A stretch of 64,000 nt of DNA from CAZWRN01 sp964446685 (GCA_964446685.1 CAYUPO010000001.1:1-64000), one strand, 5' to 3'; positions 7,658 through 16,929 are shown, numbered from the stretch's first letter. Notes: generated by a model not told the origin, from the letters alone. Translations and numbers: made by a program.

Positions 7658-9616
7658 TTACCAAAGCTTTGGAAAGGTTTTTGGAGAGATATACATCCTG
7701 TCACCTAGCTTGATATTAAAGGCTTTCACAAATTCTGGAATGATTGACAGTGAAGCATTGACCCTGACTTCACCGGGAGCATGAGGATCTATTTTGGCGC
7801 TTTCTTTTCTTCTTTCCAGACGAATATGGCCGCATTCTGTTTTGGCAAAGCCAATAAAAAATCTTTGCTCCGGGGTCAGACCATTGATTATTTTATTGTC
7901 GCCGGTTTTTTTGATATATTTTTGCAAAGCGTCATAAGCGATCAGCAGCCCAGCCACATCTCCAATATTTTCCCCCTGAGTGAATTCGCCATTTACCGGC
8001 ACACCATCAACTGAAAATTTATTGTAATGATCAACAAAGGCTTTTGCTCCTTTGGCATATGACTTTTTAACTTCTTTTGGCCACCAATCATTGAGTCTCC
8101 CATCAACATCATATTTGCATCCCTGATCATCGACAAAATGAGATAGCTCATGTCCCATGACAGATCCGGCAGATCCATAATTTGTCGCCATATCGGCATT
8201 AACATCAAAAAAGACATCCTGAAAAAAGGCCGCCGGAAAAGTCATCTCACGCATCTGGTCAGCACAGGCATTGACAACAGTTGCATTCATCACCCATTCA
8301 TCCCAGTTGGCTTTCCCTCCGGCTTCTTTGATCTTTTTACTGAATTCGAAAGACTGGACTTTGAAATAATTCTGAATAAAAGAACTTTGATCCACACCAA
8401 TGGAGGAGATATCTTCCCACTGATCGGGAAAACCAAGTTTGAAAGTGATCTTATCTACTTTTTTATAAACTAACTGCTTGGTTTTTTGATCCATCCAGTC
8501 CAGGTTTTTCACCCGAGCTTTAAAACATTCTTTAACATCATCAATCATCTGATAAAGAATAGTTTTGGCGTCGGGGGAAAAATATTTTTCAATATAAAGC
8601 GGCCCCAATGCTTCAGTCAGAGGTGTTCCATAACTCCCCTGCATCACCTGAATAATTCTTTTCCAAAGCGGCTTTTGTTCTTTAAGCCCCTGCAGCACTT
8701 TGCCATAAAAATCAAATTTGGCATCGCCAAAATCAGTGCTTAAAAAAGAAGCAGACCCATTTAAAACATTCCATTTCAGATAAAGTTTGACAGCATCTAG
8801 GTCACCGTCAATGGACTTTTCAACAGCTGCCAAAAATTCCGGTTGCTGAATAATCAGGTCTTTCAGATGCTCCCCACCAATTGCTTTTAAATACCCTTTT
8901 GCAAAAATAATAAATTCTTTTTCAGCTTTGGCTACAGAATATTTATGATAATTTTTATCAATTTCCCTAAGGATCTCCCGAGGGACACTGACTTTGGCAA
9001 TTTTACTTTCCAGATCAAAAACTGTTTTAGAAATTATCTGAGCTGCTTTTGGTAAGATACCGCTTAGCTTAAAAATCCTGGTCATGAACTTGAGATATTC
9101 CTGACGGATCTTTTGCATTTCTGAGGACTGATCCAGGTAATAATCTCTATCGGGTAAACCTAAACCTGCCTGTGATATATATAAGGAAGCTTTATCAGGA
9201 TCTTTGACATCTTTATCCCCCCCAGCGCTGAAAAAAGGGGAAAATCCTATTTTATGCATAGCTGCTAAGTTCAACACAATTTCATCCACTGAAGTTATCT
9301 GATCAATCTGCTTTAAAAGATCCTCTATCGGAGTTATTCCTTCAGCATCTCTTTTTTTGGTATCCATTCCCAAAGCGTAAAAGTCGCGGATGATCTGAGT
9401 GTTGCTCCCGATTGGTGCGTTGGTGTCTTGAGATGCTTCTTCACAGATGGCGTGAAGCTGTTTAGCTGTTTTATCCCGCAGCAGATCAAAAGTCCCCCAT
9501 CTGGATTCCGAATCGGGCAAAGTATGAGTTTCCAGCCATTCACGATTGACAAATTTATAAAAGTCGTCCTGGGGAGTATATGTGATAGCCTTGTCAATTT
9601 TGGTCGTAAGCTTCAT
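7658..9616 (-). CDS. pepO: M13 family zinc metallopeptidase (neprilysin/PepO-like)
   Basis: 652 residues, the usual length of bacterial PepO. The N-terminal M13 domain begins YTPQDDFYKFVNREWLE. The catalytic domain has the zinc-binding HELSH (489-493), the third ligand in GENIGDVAGL (Glu549), and HAPGEVRVN, the equivalent of the substrate-binding HxPxxxR segment. NAT replaces the common NAY/NAF backbone-binding motif (VMNATVVNA). No signal peptide or N-terminal membrane segment, so it is probably a cytosolic oligopeptidase. Leaderless promoter directly upstream. HEISH/HEITH is more common than HELSH, but all zinc ligands are intact. Confidence 0.92.
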   Translation of the reverse strand: MKLTTKIDKAITYTPQDDFYKFVNREWLETHTLPDSESRWGTFDLLRDKTAKQLHAICEEASQDTNAPIGSNTQIIRDFYALGMDTKKRDAEGITPIEDLLKQIDQITSVDEIVLNLAAMHKIGFSPFFSAGGDKDVKDPDKASLYISQAGLGLPDRDYYLDQSSEMQKIRQEYLKFMTRIFKLSGILPKAAQIISKTVFDLESKIAKVSVPREILREIDKNYHKYSVAKAEKEFIIFAKGYLKAIGGEHLKDLIIQQPEFLAAVEKSIDGDLDAVKLYLKWNVLNGSASFLSTDFGDAKFDFYGKVLQGLKEQKPLWKRIIQVMQGSYGTPLTEALGPLYIEKYFSPDAKTILYQMIDDVKECFKARVKNLDWMDQKTKQLVYKKVDKITFKLGFPDQWEDISSIGVDQSSFIQNYFKVQSFEFSKKIKEAGGKANWDEWVMNATVVNACADQMREMTFPAAFFQDVFFDVNADMATNYGSAGSVMGHELSHFVDDQGCKYDVDGRLNDWWPKEVKKSYAKGAKAFVDHYNKFSVDGVPVNGEFTQGENIGDVAGLLIAYDALQKYIKKTGDNKIINGLTPEQRFFIGFAKTECGHIRLERRKESAKIDPHAPGEVRVNASLSIIPEFVKAFNIKLGDRMYISPKTFPKLW

Positions 9617-9622
9617 CTGAAG

Positions 9623-9651
9623 ATTATATTGACTTCTTCAACTCTTATCAA
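9623..9651 (-). promoter_or_regulatory. Leaderless promoter of the M13 peptidase gene
   Basis: On the minus strand TTGATA (9651-9646), exactly 17 bases, perfect TATAAT (9628-9623), then 6 bases (CTTCAG) to the ATG at 9616. No SD fits. This is one of the clearest leaderless arrangements in the window. Confidence 0.7.
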
Positions 9652-9845
9652 CCTTTCACAAAGCGATGAATGGTGTTCTCACTGAAATGGAAGTATCAGT
9701 TCTAAAAGTATTTTACTGCCTGGGCTAAAAACCAGCGGTTTTACTTTTATTTTTTATATCCTCATTCACCAAAATTAGCAGCATTACTCAATCTGGTTTG
9801 ATGGAAATCACAAATTTTTTTACTGATTTTTAGTATATTTGAAAA

Positions 9846-10183
9846 ATGTTTGGATTTAATCCGGCAATTACTGAGGTCTCCGCTGAGGAAGTGAAAACAA
9901 TATCGATAAAAAAAGCAGATTTTTTCTGCTTGATGTCAGAACAGAGGCAGAGTATGCCAGAGGCCATATTCCAGGCAGTATTAATATCCCTTTAGATGAC
10001 ATTACAAATTCCGTAGAACAATTTCTGATTGATAAAAGCATTCCTGTTTATGTTTATTGTTTGAGTGGATCCAGAAGTCAGATGGCAGCTGCAGAGATGG
10101 CTGAACTTGGTTATAAGACTATATTTTCTATCAAAAGTGGTTTACTTGCCTGGCGAGCATTGGGTTATCCGATGACAGAGTAA
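9846..10183 (+). pseudogene. Rhodanese-domain protein, interrupted by a one-base frameshift
   Basis: The frame from the ATG at 9846 encodes MFGFNPAITEVSAEEVK.. up to about 9920. The protein then continues one frame over as ..FLLDVRTEAEYARGHIPGSI.. through CLSGSRS (active-site loop with the catalytic Cys) to a TAA at 10181-10183. Adding one T to the run of six T at 9920-9925 restores one continuous single-domain rhodanese of about 113 residues (..ADFFLLDVRTEAEY..). Rhodaneses move sulfane sulfur. All expected motifs remain intact, so either the assembly has a homopolymer error or the mutation is recent. Confidence 0.75.
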
Positions 10184-10186
10184 TTT

Positions 10187-11548
10187 TTACTGGCAGCTAA
10201 TATTAATAGTCATCCCAGATCTGAGAGTTTTTACTTTGGGGTTGAGCGCAATCAGTTGCAGATATTTTCGGCCATCTCCCAGTTTAGCTTTGGCGATAGA
10301 CCAGTAAGAATCCCCTCCTTTGACTGTATAGGTACATCCGCCCTCCATGGCTCCTACAGCAACGCTAGCCACTCTGGCCAAAACACTTTTATAGTAAGAT
10401 TTCTGACCACTCTTGGTAGTTTTAAGCTGCATAATATTGCTAAACTCTCCGGCTGTACAGTTGGTCGAAGCTCTGACTTTAAAATAATAAGTCTGATTTG
10501 AATTTAAACCATTAATTGATAACTTACTGACCCAGGCAGAATTTTCATATGGCATTTTATAGGAAAATTGATTCGCCTCTGGACTCGTCCCATAAAAAAC
10601 CTCATAGGAACTGGCTCCATTGATCACAGTTGTAAAAAAAAGATCAGCGGAATTTTTCTTGCTATCCAATTGATACAGATTGGGTGCGCCCTGAGGTGTT
10701 ATGTCATTACAGGCTGAGGGAGCACCAGTAGCTCCGCCATTACCAGGTGCTGGTTCGGAAAATCCCCTGTTCCCGACTGCATTAATATCCTGCCCTGAAT
10801 GTAGCTGATCGACCTGAGCCTCAGTCAGTGCATAATCATAAAGTCTTAAATCATCCAGCGAGCCATCCAAAAAGTCACCATAGACTCCAACTCCATCTTT
10901 TTTGGCGCCAAAAGTGAAGGGAGTATCAGATGTTCCAATAGCTTCTCCGGTATCTGTATATGTATCAGTCGACCCATTGATATACAGAATCCTGGTAGTA
11001 CCACTGACTGTAACAGTGATGTGATACCAAACTCCGGGATCCAAAACAGTAACTGATGACAGCTCTGTAGGATTTGAATTGGTCCCATCATCTGTCCAAA
11101 AAGCGATAGTTCCGTCAGTATTAGTTTCCAGTGAGAATTGTTGTTTAAGTGTATCTTGCCATTTAGCCACAACTGTCTGAGTGCTGGAAGGCATTGAATT
11201 AAATTTAACCCAGACTGACAAAGACAGATCAGCTGGATTTAATCCCGGTGCATCAGCTACTTCAACATAATCAGCTCCGACAAATTCCAAACTGCCAAGA
11301 TTGTCAAAATAGACAGGTGCTTTATCAGTCTTTGGTAAAGCCCCTGGCGTTCCCAGCACCGTTCCATTGTTTGATTCACCGCTATAATCCGCGACCGGAG
11401 CCCCGATGACGGATTCATCAAATTTCCAGTAACCAATCAATCCATCAGTAGCAGCTTTAACCGTCACGGAATAGTTTCTGGTAAATGTAAAAATCAGTAA
11501 AAAGGAAAGTAAACCAAAAAGAGCAATAACAAATAGGATTTTAAACAT
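10187..11548 (-). CDS. Secreted LamG - fibronectin III - LysM protein
   Basis: 453 residues. An N-terminal hydrophobic signal/anchor (about 3-23) precedes a LamG/concanavalin-like domain (about 38-235: GYWKFDES, SLSVWVKFNS, LDGSLDDLRLYDYALTEAQV), an Fn3 domain (about 275-385, TYYFKVRAS) and a C-terminal LysM-like domain (about 405-453: YTVKGGDSYWSIAKAKLGDG.. LNPKVKTLRSGMTI). LamG and LysM suggest glycan and peptidoglycan binding at the cell surface. The stop nearly touches the stop of the convergent rhodanese gene. The Fn3 domain is clearly related to that in the propeller protein at 5652-7043. Confidence 0.8.
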   Translation of the reverse strand: MFKILFVIALFGLLSFLLIFTFTRNYSVTVKAATDGLIGYWKFDESVIGAPVADYSGESNNGTVLGTPGALPKTDKAPVYFDNLGSLEFVGADYVEVADAPGLNPADLSLSVWVKFNSMPSSTQTVVAKWQDTLKQQFSLETNTDGTIAFWTDDGTNSNPTELSSVTVLDPGVWYHITVTVSGTTRILYINGSTDTYTDTGEAIGTSDTPFTFGAKKDGVGVYGDFLDGSLDDLRLYDYALTEAQVDQLHSGQDINAVGNRGFSEPAPGNGGATGAPSACNDITPQGAPNLYQLDSKKNSADLFFTTVINGASSYEVFYGTSPEANQFSYKMPYENSAWVSKLSINGLNSNQTYYFKVRASTNCTAGEFSNIMQLKTTKSGQKSYYKSVLARVASVAVGAMEGGCTYTVKGGDSYWSIAKAKLGDGRKYLQLIALNPKVKTLRSGMTINISCQ

Positions 11549-11637
11549 GGCAGAAAGCTAACTGATTCATATGACTAATTTTAAGTGATTAAACTCATCT
11601 TACTATTTATTGTTCATCTCTTACAATAATCTGAACA

Positions 11638-12144
11638 TCAGATCTTCCGGCTGTCATAGGCCCAGTGCAGTAGAGCCTGTCTTTGAACTGGACGACAACT
11701 TAGATCTCCTACCCGGCAGTTTTTCTTTAACTGAGCAATGTGTCTTTTGATCATTTTCCATCTTCTGATTTGACGATCGTCTTCTTCAGGAATTCTTCTG
11801 CCTCTGAAATACCGGCAGTACCACTGAAACCAACCTCTGGGATCATGTTCAGACAGCCAGCCATTTTTTTGCCAGACTGCCAAAGACTGAGAAGCATTGA
11901 CTTTAAAAAAATTAAGTGAAGCATCGTGTTTATCAGGTGATAGTTTGGCATTTTTAAACCAATCCGCCGGAAACTCTTTTTGGCAGTCTGTCAGATATTT
12001 ACCTCCAAAAACACCTAGCTCCAGCATCTGTTTGGGAGTTAACTCCGGCTTAAATTCCGGATCAAAATGATTCCCCTCTTGCTCGACTAAAATATATTTA
12101 TAACCTTTTTGCATCAGGTCATTGACAGTGATAACAACTTTCAT
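11638..12144 (-). CDS. Conserved protein of unknown function
   Basis: 168 residues with a dense C-terminal block: GWFQWYCRYFRGRR, DDRQIRRWKMIKRH, LKKNC and CRPVQRQALLHWAYDSR. This is a recognisable conserved hypothetical family found in bacteria and some eukaryotes, without a known function to my knowledge. The Cys/His/Arg-rich tail might bind a metal or nucleic acid, but this is only a guess. It follows the TspO gene by 10 bases on the same strand, so it is the last gene of a ppsA-tspO-11638 unit. Confidence 0.7.
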   Translation of the reverse strand: MKVVITVNDLMQKGYKYILVEQEGNHFDPEFKPELTPKQMLELGVFGGKYLTDCQKEFPADWFKNAKLSPDKHDASLNFFKVNASQSLAVWQKNGWLSEHDPRGWFQWYCRYFRGRRIPEEDDRQIRRWKMIKRHIAQLKKNCRVGDLSCRPVQRQALLHWAYDSRKI

Positions 12145-12154
12145 ACTATAGAGG

Positions 12155-12643
12155 CTAATTAAGCAGCCAGAGGGAATAGTTTACCACGGAAGCAAAACTG
12201 ACCCAGAGCAGATAAGGCAGAAAAAGCAAAGTAACCCAGCGGCTGATTTTGTAACCTGAAATCATTACAGCTAGTATAAAACCCCAAAGTAGTAGAATAT
12301 TTATCACTCCACCACCAATATTTTTGAAACCGAAAAATACAATTGACCAACTGGCGTTTAGAAAAAGCTGAATATAAAAATAACTAAGCACTTTCTTTAA
12401 AGTGTTTTTTTCGGCTTTGGTTTTGGGTGAATACTGCCAAAGCAAATACAATGCAATTCCCATCAGAGTATACAGTGTGGTCCAGACCGGTCCGAACAAC
12501 CAGTTAGGCGGAGAGAAAAAAGGTTTTTCTAGATAAATATACCAATCTCTAATAGCGGAAAAAGTAAACAGAGTTCCAAGTGCACCAGCAGCCTGGCATA
12601 GCACAATAGCTGCAGCTAATTTTAATATCGATTTTAATTTCAT
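12155..12643 (-). CDS. tspO: TspO/MBR family membrane protein
   Basis: 162 residues with five membrane segments. TspO signatures: WYIYLEKPFFSPPNWLFGPVWTTLYTLMGIALYL in the first third and FFGFKNIGGGVINILLLW, then WVSFASVVNYSLWLLN at the end. The family binds porphyrins and isoquinolines and is linked to stress and tetrapyrrole handling. I chose the ATG at 12643 (MKLKSILK) because the longer frame (to 12679) overlaps the end of ppsA and adds a polar, charged stretch. The ATG lies 4 bases after the ppsA stop, so the genes are co-transcribed. Confidence 0.85.
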   Translation of the reverse strand: MKLKSILKLAAAIVLCQAAGALGTLFTFSAIRDWYIYLEKPFFSPPNWLFGPVWTTLYTLMGIALYLLWQYSPKTKAEKNTLKKVLSYFYIQLFLNASWSIVFFGFKNIGGGVINILLLWGFILAVMISGYKISRWVTLLFLPYLLWVSFASVVNYSLWLLN

Positions 12644-12647
12644 CAGA

Positions 12648-15095
12648 TTATCTGCCCAGTTTCTTCTCAACTGAGGCAATCCGGGGAATAGTTTTGATAA
12701 TCGAATCCGGATTGAGCGAAATACTCTCTATCCCCTCTTTAACCAAAAACTCAGCAAAATCGATATAATCTGAAGGAGCCTGACCACAGATGCCGATATA
12801 TTTCCCCCGGGCGCGACATTTTTTGATAGCCATTCTGATTAACTCCTTGACAGCTTCATTGTTTTCATTGGCGATACTTCTGATCCGCTCATTTCCATCC
12901 CGGTCGATCCCCAGCGTCAACTGAGTCAGATCGTTTGAACCGATACTCATCCCATCAAAAATATCCAGATATTGATCAGCCAATAAGACATTGGTCGGAA
13001 TTTCACACATCACATAGAGCTTTAGATCCCGGTCTTTATGGCGACTTAAGCCATTTTTTTCCATGATCTCAACTACTTTCTGCCCCTCTTCCGGAGTCCG
13101 GCAAAAAGGAACCATCACCATCGCATTTAGTAGCCCCATCTGCTCCCTGACTTTGCGGATGGCTTTGATCTCCAGTTCAAAAGCTTTAATAAATTCCGGA
13201 TGATAATACCTGGAAGCCCCCCGCCAGCCGATCATGGGATTTTCCTCTTGAGGCTCAAATGTTTCTCCGCCGATCAAAGTCCGATACTCATTGGTTTTAA
13301 AATCCGACAGTCTGACTAGAATCTGATTTGGATAAAAAGCTGCAGCAATGGTGGCAATACCGTAAGCCAGATTATCAATATAAAACTGCACTTTATCATC
13401 ATACCCAATGGTTTTTTGGTCAATTTGTTTTTTGACCGAGGGAGTCATCTGGTCATAGTTGATTAAGGCCATTGGGTGAATGCCGATATTGGACGCAATA
13501 ATAAACTCTTCTCTGGCCAGTCCGACACCTTTATTTGGCAGAAAGGATTTTTCAAAAGCTGTTTCCGGAGTGGCGATGTTGATCATAATATGAGTTTTTG
13601 TTTCCGGCAGATGACTGATATCTGTTTCATCTACTTTAAATCCAAGTTCTCCCTCAAACACCAGTCCTTCTGCACCAGTTGTATCAACAGTCACAACTTG
13701 ACCGGTTTTTAGAGTTTTAGTGGCGTTCTCGGATCCAACAATACAGGGTATTCCAAGTTCACGGGATACAATAGCAGCATGTGAAGTTCTTCCGCCTTTG
13801 TCAGTCACAATAGCTGAAGCAATTTTCATAATCGGCTCCCAGTCAGGATCGGTGATCTCTGTTACCAGCACTTCTCCGGCTTTGAATTCCTTGATTCCTG
13901 AAGGATCAATAATTACGCGGGCTTTACCATTTGCTATTTTATTGCCAACTGAGGCTCCTTTGACTAAAACTTTACCTTCCTGTGTCCGGGTGTATTCTTT
14001 AATCTTGCTAAAATTGCGGGTGGCATGAATTGTTTCCGGTCTGGCCTGAACGATATATAGCTTGCCGTTTTGGCCGTCTTTTGCCCATTCCATATCCATT
14101 GGCGTCCATTTTCCGTGTTTTTCGGTGTAATGTTTTTCAATTTCCACTGCCCAACTAGCCAGTCTTAAAACCTCATCATCGTTTAAAACAAAGGTGGTCA
14201 GATCGCGGGGCGAAGTATCAACAATTTTTGTCGAATGAGCTCCTGTTGCATAGACCATTTTTCTGTTTTTGACCCCTAATTTTTTAGTTATGATCGGCTG
14301 ATATTGCTGTTTTCTAAAAAAGTCGGTCAGAGACCCGGGTTTTTTCTTTCCCAGAGTATCTTTAAAGACAATAAACTCATCCGGTGTGACTGCTCCCTGC
14401 ACCACCATTTCTCCTAACCCCCATGAACCATTAATTAATACTACTTTGGAAAAACCAGTTTCAGTATCCAGCGAAAACATAATTCCAGAGCAGGCCAGGT
14501 CAGAACGGATCATTTTCTGAACTCCGACTGATAAAGCTACTTTAAAATGATCAAAATGTTTATCCACCCGGTAAGAGATCGCCCGGTCATTAAAAAGTGA
14601 AGCCATGGCTTTGCGAGACTGTTCCAGGATCTGAGAAATCCCCCGGACATTTAAATAAGTTTCATGTTCGCCGGCAAAAGAGGCGTCAGGCAAATCTTCA
14701 GCAGTGGCAGAGGATCTAACAGCAAAGTCTGCATTGTCACCGTATTCTTTTTCAGCTTGTTTATGAGCCTGATGAACAGCTTCTTCCAGCTCTTTGGGAA
14801 AAGGTGTGCTGATTATTTTTTCCCGGATTGATTGCCCGACTTCGGACAACTGTTTAAGATTTGAGGTATTAAGTCCGGCTAATTTCTGGCTGATGAACTC
14901 TTTCAGACCGGTAGAATCAATAAAGTAGCGGTAAGCGGAAGCTGTTATGGCATATCCTCCTGGAACTGGGATTCCTTTTGTTGCCAGTGTTGAGATCATC
15001 TCACCTAAGGAAGCGTTTTTTCCACCCACTTCAGGCACATCTTCAATACCAACATCTTTTAACGGAACAGTAAATCGGGCAGTTTTATCGGGCAT
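12648..15095 (-). CDS. ppsA: Phosphoenolpyruvate synthase
   Basis: 815 residues from the ATG at 15095 (MPDKTARFTVPL); the frame stays open to 15152 but the added 19 residues are not part of the family. The enzyme converts pyruvate and ATP to PEP, AMP and phosphate (gluconeogenic direction). Domains: ATP-grasp with VGGKNASLGEM and VRSSATAEDLP (about 126-136); phosphohistidine domain with GGRTSHAAIVSRELGIPC (His439); C-terminal PEP-binding barrel with SIGSNDLTQLTLGIDRD and the catalytic-loop CGQAPS. All key residues are intact and the length is typical. First gene of a unit with tspO. Confidence 0.92.
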   Translation of the reverse strand: MPDKTARFTVPLKDVGIEDVPEVGGKNASLGEMISTLATKGIPVPGGYAITASAYRYFIDSTGLKEFISQKLAGLNTSNLKQLSEVGQSIREKIISTPFPKELEEAVHQAHKQAEKEYGDNADFAVRSSATAEDLPDASFAGEHETYLNVRGISQILEQSRKAMASLFNDRAISYRVDKHFDHFKVALSVGVQKMIRSDLACSGIMFSLDTETGFSKVVLINGSWGLGEMVVQGAVTPDEFIVFKDTLGKKKPGSLTDFFRKQQYQPIITKKLGVKNRKMVYATGAHSTKIVDTSPRDLTTFVLNDDEVLRLASWAVEIEKHYTEKHGKWTPMDMEWAKDGQNGKLYIVQARPETIHATRNFSKIKEYTRTQEGKVLVKGASVGNKIANGKARVIIDPSGIKEFKAGEVLVTEITDPDWEPIMKIASAIVTDKGGRTSHAAIVSRELGIPCIVGSENATKTLKTGQVVTVDTTGAEGLVFEGELGFKVDETDISHLPETKTHIMINIATPETAFEKSFLPNKGVGLAREEFIIASNIGIHPMALINYDQMTPSVKKQIDQKTIGYDDKVQFYIDNLAYGIATIAAAFYPNQILVRLSDFKTNEYRTLIGGETFEPQEENPMIGWRGASRYYHPEFIKAFELEIKAIRKVREQMGLLNAMVMVPFCRTPEEGQKVVEIMEKNGLSRHKDRDLKLYVMCEIPTNVLLADQYLDIFDGMSIGSNDLTQLTLGIDRDGNERIRSIANENNEAVKELIRMAIKKCRARGKYIGICGQAPSDYIDFAEFLVKEGIESISLNPDSIIKTIPRIASVEKKLGR

Positions 15096-15236
15096 ATTAT
15101 CAGTTAAACCAACTAGCTTACTCAGCGTAGCAACATGGCTTACAAAAAGCAATTTGTTTCTTACATAAACACTTTAATAATTGTATCGGGGAAATTAAAG
15201 AGAAAGTGTGATTTAAGTCACAGATTTTATTTATAC

Positions 15237-15827
15237 TTAGTGAAACTTCTTACCTTCTTTGAGCATTTGCAGGATAACCTGTTTCCTTTTTTCCCTGGTT
15301 TCCGGTTTCGTTGCAGTCTGCAAACGGAAATAAATTGCGAAAATATTTGCTTTATTTAAAGTTAGAAAAAAATCATAGCTTTTCTGATCTTTTTTCAACT
15401 CTTCAATCAGATCTTCTGGTACTACAGCATCTTTACTGCCGCCATAAGCTCTTTCCCATCTGCCATCTGATTTTGCTTCCTCAACTTTTTGCAGACCTTG
15501 GGGGCGCATTTTTTTTTGTTTGATCAACTGATCTACAATTCCGACATTTCTCTTTGACCAGATACTTTTTGGACCTCGCGGTGTCAGTTTTAGCAGATGA
15601 TACTCATTATCAAAACTGGCTGCCTGACCATCAATCCAGCCAAAACATAATGCCACTTCAATCGCCTGATCATGGGTGATACTGACTATCCCGGAATTTT
15701 TTTTGGCTAGTTTCAGCCAGATACCAGAAATTGTATCCCCCTCTTTTTCCAAAAAGTCTTCCAGGTCTTTGGCTGTAGAAAAAGCCATTAACGGATAAGA
15801 GTCATGTTTGAGTGTTTTAGTTGTCAT
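15237..15827 (-). CDS. YdeI/OmpD-associated family protein
   Basis: 196 residues starting MTTKTLKHDSYPLMAF. Family signatures: F.TA.DLEDFLEKEGDTISGIWLKLAKK, ALCFGWIDGQAASFD, YHLLKLTPRGPKSIWSKRN and the C-terminal RE.RKRKQVILQMLKEGKK-like region. The biochemical role is unknown; some members are annotated as bacteriocin-protection proteins. The ATG at 15827 is preferred to the one at 15869 because a good promoter (TTGCAC-N16-TAGAAT) ends 8 bases upstream of it. Probably cytosolic and monocistronic. Confidence 0.85.
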   Translation of the reverse strand: MTTKTLKHDSYPLMAFSTAKDLEDFLEKEGDTISGIWLKLAKKNSGIVSITHDQAIEVALCFGWIDGQAASFDNEYHLLKLTPRGPKSIWSKRNVGIVDQLIKQKKMRPQGLQKVEEAKSDGRWERAYGGSKDAVVPEDLIEELKKDQKSYDFFLTLNKANIFAIYFRLQTATKPETREKRKQVILQMLKEGKKFH

Positions 15828-15835
15828 CTGATCAA

Positions 15836-15863
15836 ATTCTAATTTAATTTTGATCTTGTGCAA
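15836..15863 (-). promoter_or_regulatory. Leaderless promoter of the YdeI-family gene
   Basis: On the minus strand TTGCAC (15863-15858), 16 bases, TAGAAT (15841-15836), 8 bases to the ATG at 15827. Confidence 0.55.
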
Positions 15864-15869
15864 AGACAT

Positions 15870-15917
15870 TAAAAAAGGCCAAAAAAATACCTCAGACAGG
15901 TTGTGTCTGAGGTATTT
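15870..15917 (-). terminator. Rho-independent terminator after the YeaQ/YmgE-family gene
   Basis: A perfect 14-bp stem (15885-15898 pairing with 15904-15917) encloses a 5-base loop. On the minus strand the stem is followed by seven T and then a second T-run (15870-15876). It ends transcription of the gene at 15932-16186 before the YdeI-family promoter. Confidence 0.85.
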
Positions 15918-15931
15918 AGTTTATTTGTTAA

Positions 15932-16186
15932 TTAAACTGATCTGGACATCATTCTTCCAACCCACAACATTATTAATGCTCCTACAACAGCTACTACTAA
16001 TGAAGTGAAGTTAAAGCCGGACACTCCGATTCCCAAAAAAGTACTTGCCAAAAAACCTCCAACGATAGCCCCGACAATCCCTAATACAACTGATCCTAAA
16101 ATTCCGCCTTTAGAAGGGCGTGAGTCAATTGCGTTAGCAATACTACCGGCAATTGCACCCAAAATTAACCAAGTTAAAATTCCCAT
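15932..16186 (-). CDS. GlsB/YeaQ/YmgE family stress-response membrane protein
   Basis: 84 residues, three Gly-rich membrane segments: MGILTWLILGAIAGSIANAI, GGILGSVVLGIVGAIVGGF and LVVAVVGALIMLWVGR. This matches the transglycosylase-associated (YeaQ/YmgE) family, small inner-membrane proteins raised under acid, envelope or glucocorticoid-like stress signals; the mechanism is unknown. Unlike most genes here it has a good SD (GGGAGGTGA) at normal distance from the ATG. A strong terminator follows. Confidence 0.88.
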   Translation of the reverse strand: MGILTWLILGAIAGSIANAIDSRPSKGGILGSVVLGIVGAIVGGFLASTFLGIGVSGFNFTSLVVAVVGALIMLWVGRMMSRSV

Positions 16187-16304
16187 TTGTATTCTTCACC
16201 TCCCTTTCAGAATTAATATTACTCAATCAATAACTCATCTATAGTAATAATTTAATAAGAATTGGGTGTGAAAGGATGAGCTTACTTTGTTTTTGAGTCT
16301 GCCT

Positions 16305-16817
16305 TCATTCTGGAAGAATCATCTGCAACTGAATAATTTGATGTTCTTTCCCATCACCCAGAACCATTTTATATTGTTTAATCTCTTCAAATCCGGAGTT
16401 TTTGTACAAATTATAAGCAGGTAATTGCTCGGGATTTACATCGACAGTGATTTTTTTAACAGATTTGTTTCTTTTAATTTTGGTTATCAGTTCCTTCATC
16501 AGCAACTTAGAAATCCCTTTACCTCTGGCTTCAGGGGCAACATACACTGCAATAATATGAGCATTATCAATCTCTTTCTCTGCAAAAGCTCCGGCCATGC
16601 CGACTAATTTATTATTTAGTTTGGCAAATACTAACCACTGAGTTTTTTCTAAAGCGGCTTCTTTCAAACGCTCCATCCAAAAAACATCTGGAAGGATTAC
16701 ATTATTATTATAAGTTTGGCCATATGCATGAGGTTCTTCTTTTAAGGCCCTGAGCCTCAAATCACGATACTGCTGCCAATCACTAAAATTTAAAGTGACA
16801 ACTTTAACTTCATCCAT
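16305..16817 (-). CDS. GNAT family N-acetyltransferase
   Basis: 170 residues. The acetyl-CoA binding motif A reads IIAVYVAPEARGKGISKLLMKELI (V..EARGKGIS with the Arg-x-x-Gly-x-Gly/Ala-type loop), preceded by LVGMAGAF, and followed by the motif-B tail LPAYNLYKNSGFEEIKQYKMVL. Rim-type or small-molecule substrates are both possible. Monocistronic, with a promoter that leaves no leader. Confidence 0.88.
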   Translation of the reverse strand: MDEVKVVTLNFSDWQQYRDLRLRALKEEPHAYGQTYNNNVILPDVFWMERLKEAALEKTQWLVFAKLNNKLVGMAGAFAEKEIDNAHIIAVYVAPEARGKGISKLLMKELITKIKRNKSVKKITVDVNPEQLPAYNLYKNSGFEEIKQYKMVLGDGKEHQIIQLQMILPE

Positions 16818-16825
16818 ATGGTTCT

Positions 16826-16854
16826 ATTTTAACTATTCCAAAAACTTAAAACAA
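16826..16854 (-). promoter_or_regulatory. Leaderless promoter of the GNAT gene
   Basis: On the minus strand TTGTTT (16854-16849), 17 bases, TAAAAT (16831-16826), 8 bases to the ATG at 16817. Confidence 0.45.
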
Positions 16855-16900
16855 ACCCACATAAAAATATCTTGACCCCAATTAGTTTACATAATTGGGG

Positions 16901-16929
16901 TTGACAAATTATTAGCAGTCTAGTATTAT
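16901..16929 (+). promoter_or_regulatory. hsp20 promoter
   Basis: Perfect TTGACA (16901-16906), 17-base spacer, TATTAT (16924-16929). The CIRCE operator covers the spacer end, the -10 box and the transcription start. Confidence 0.8.

Noticed and set aside
8150..8473. Open frames on the plus strand inside the M13 peptidase gene (and similar antisense frames in ppsA, the dockerin genes and the MliC gene)
   Set aside because: They mirror the codon pattern of well-supported genes on the other strand and have no start signals or domain features.
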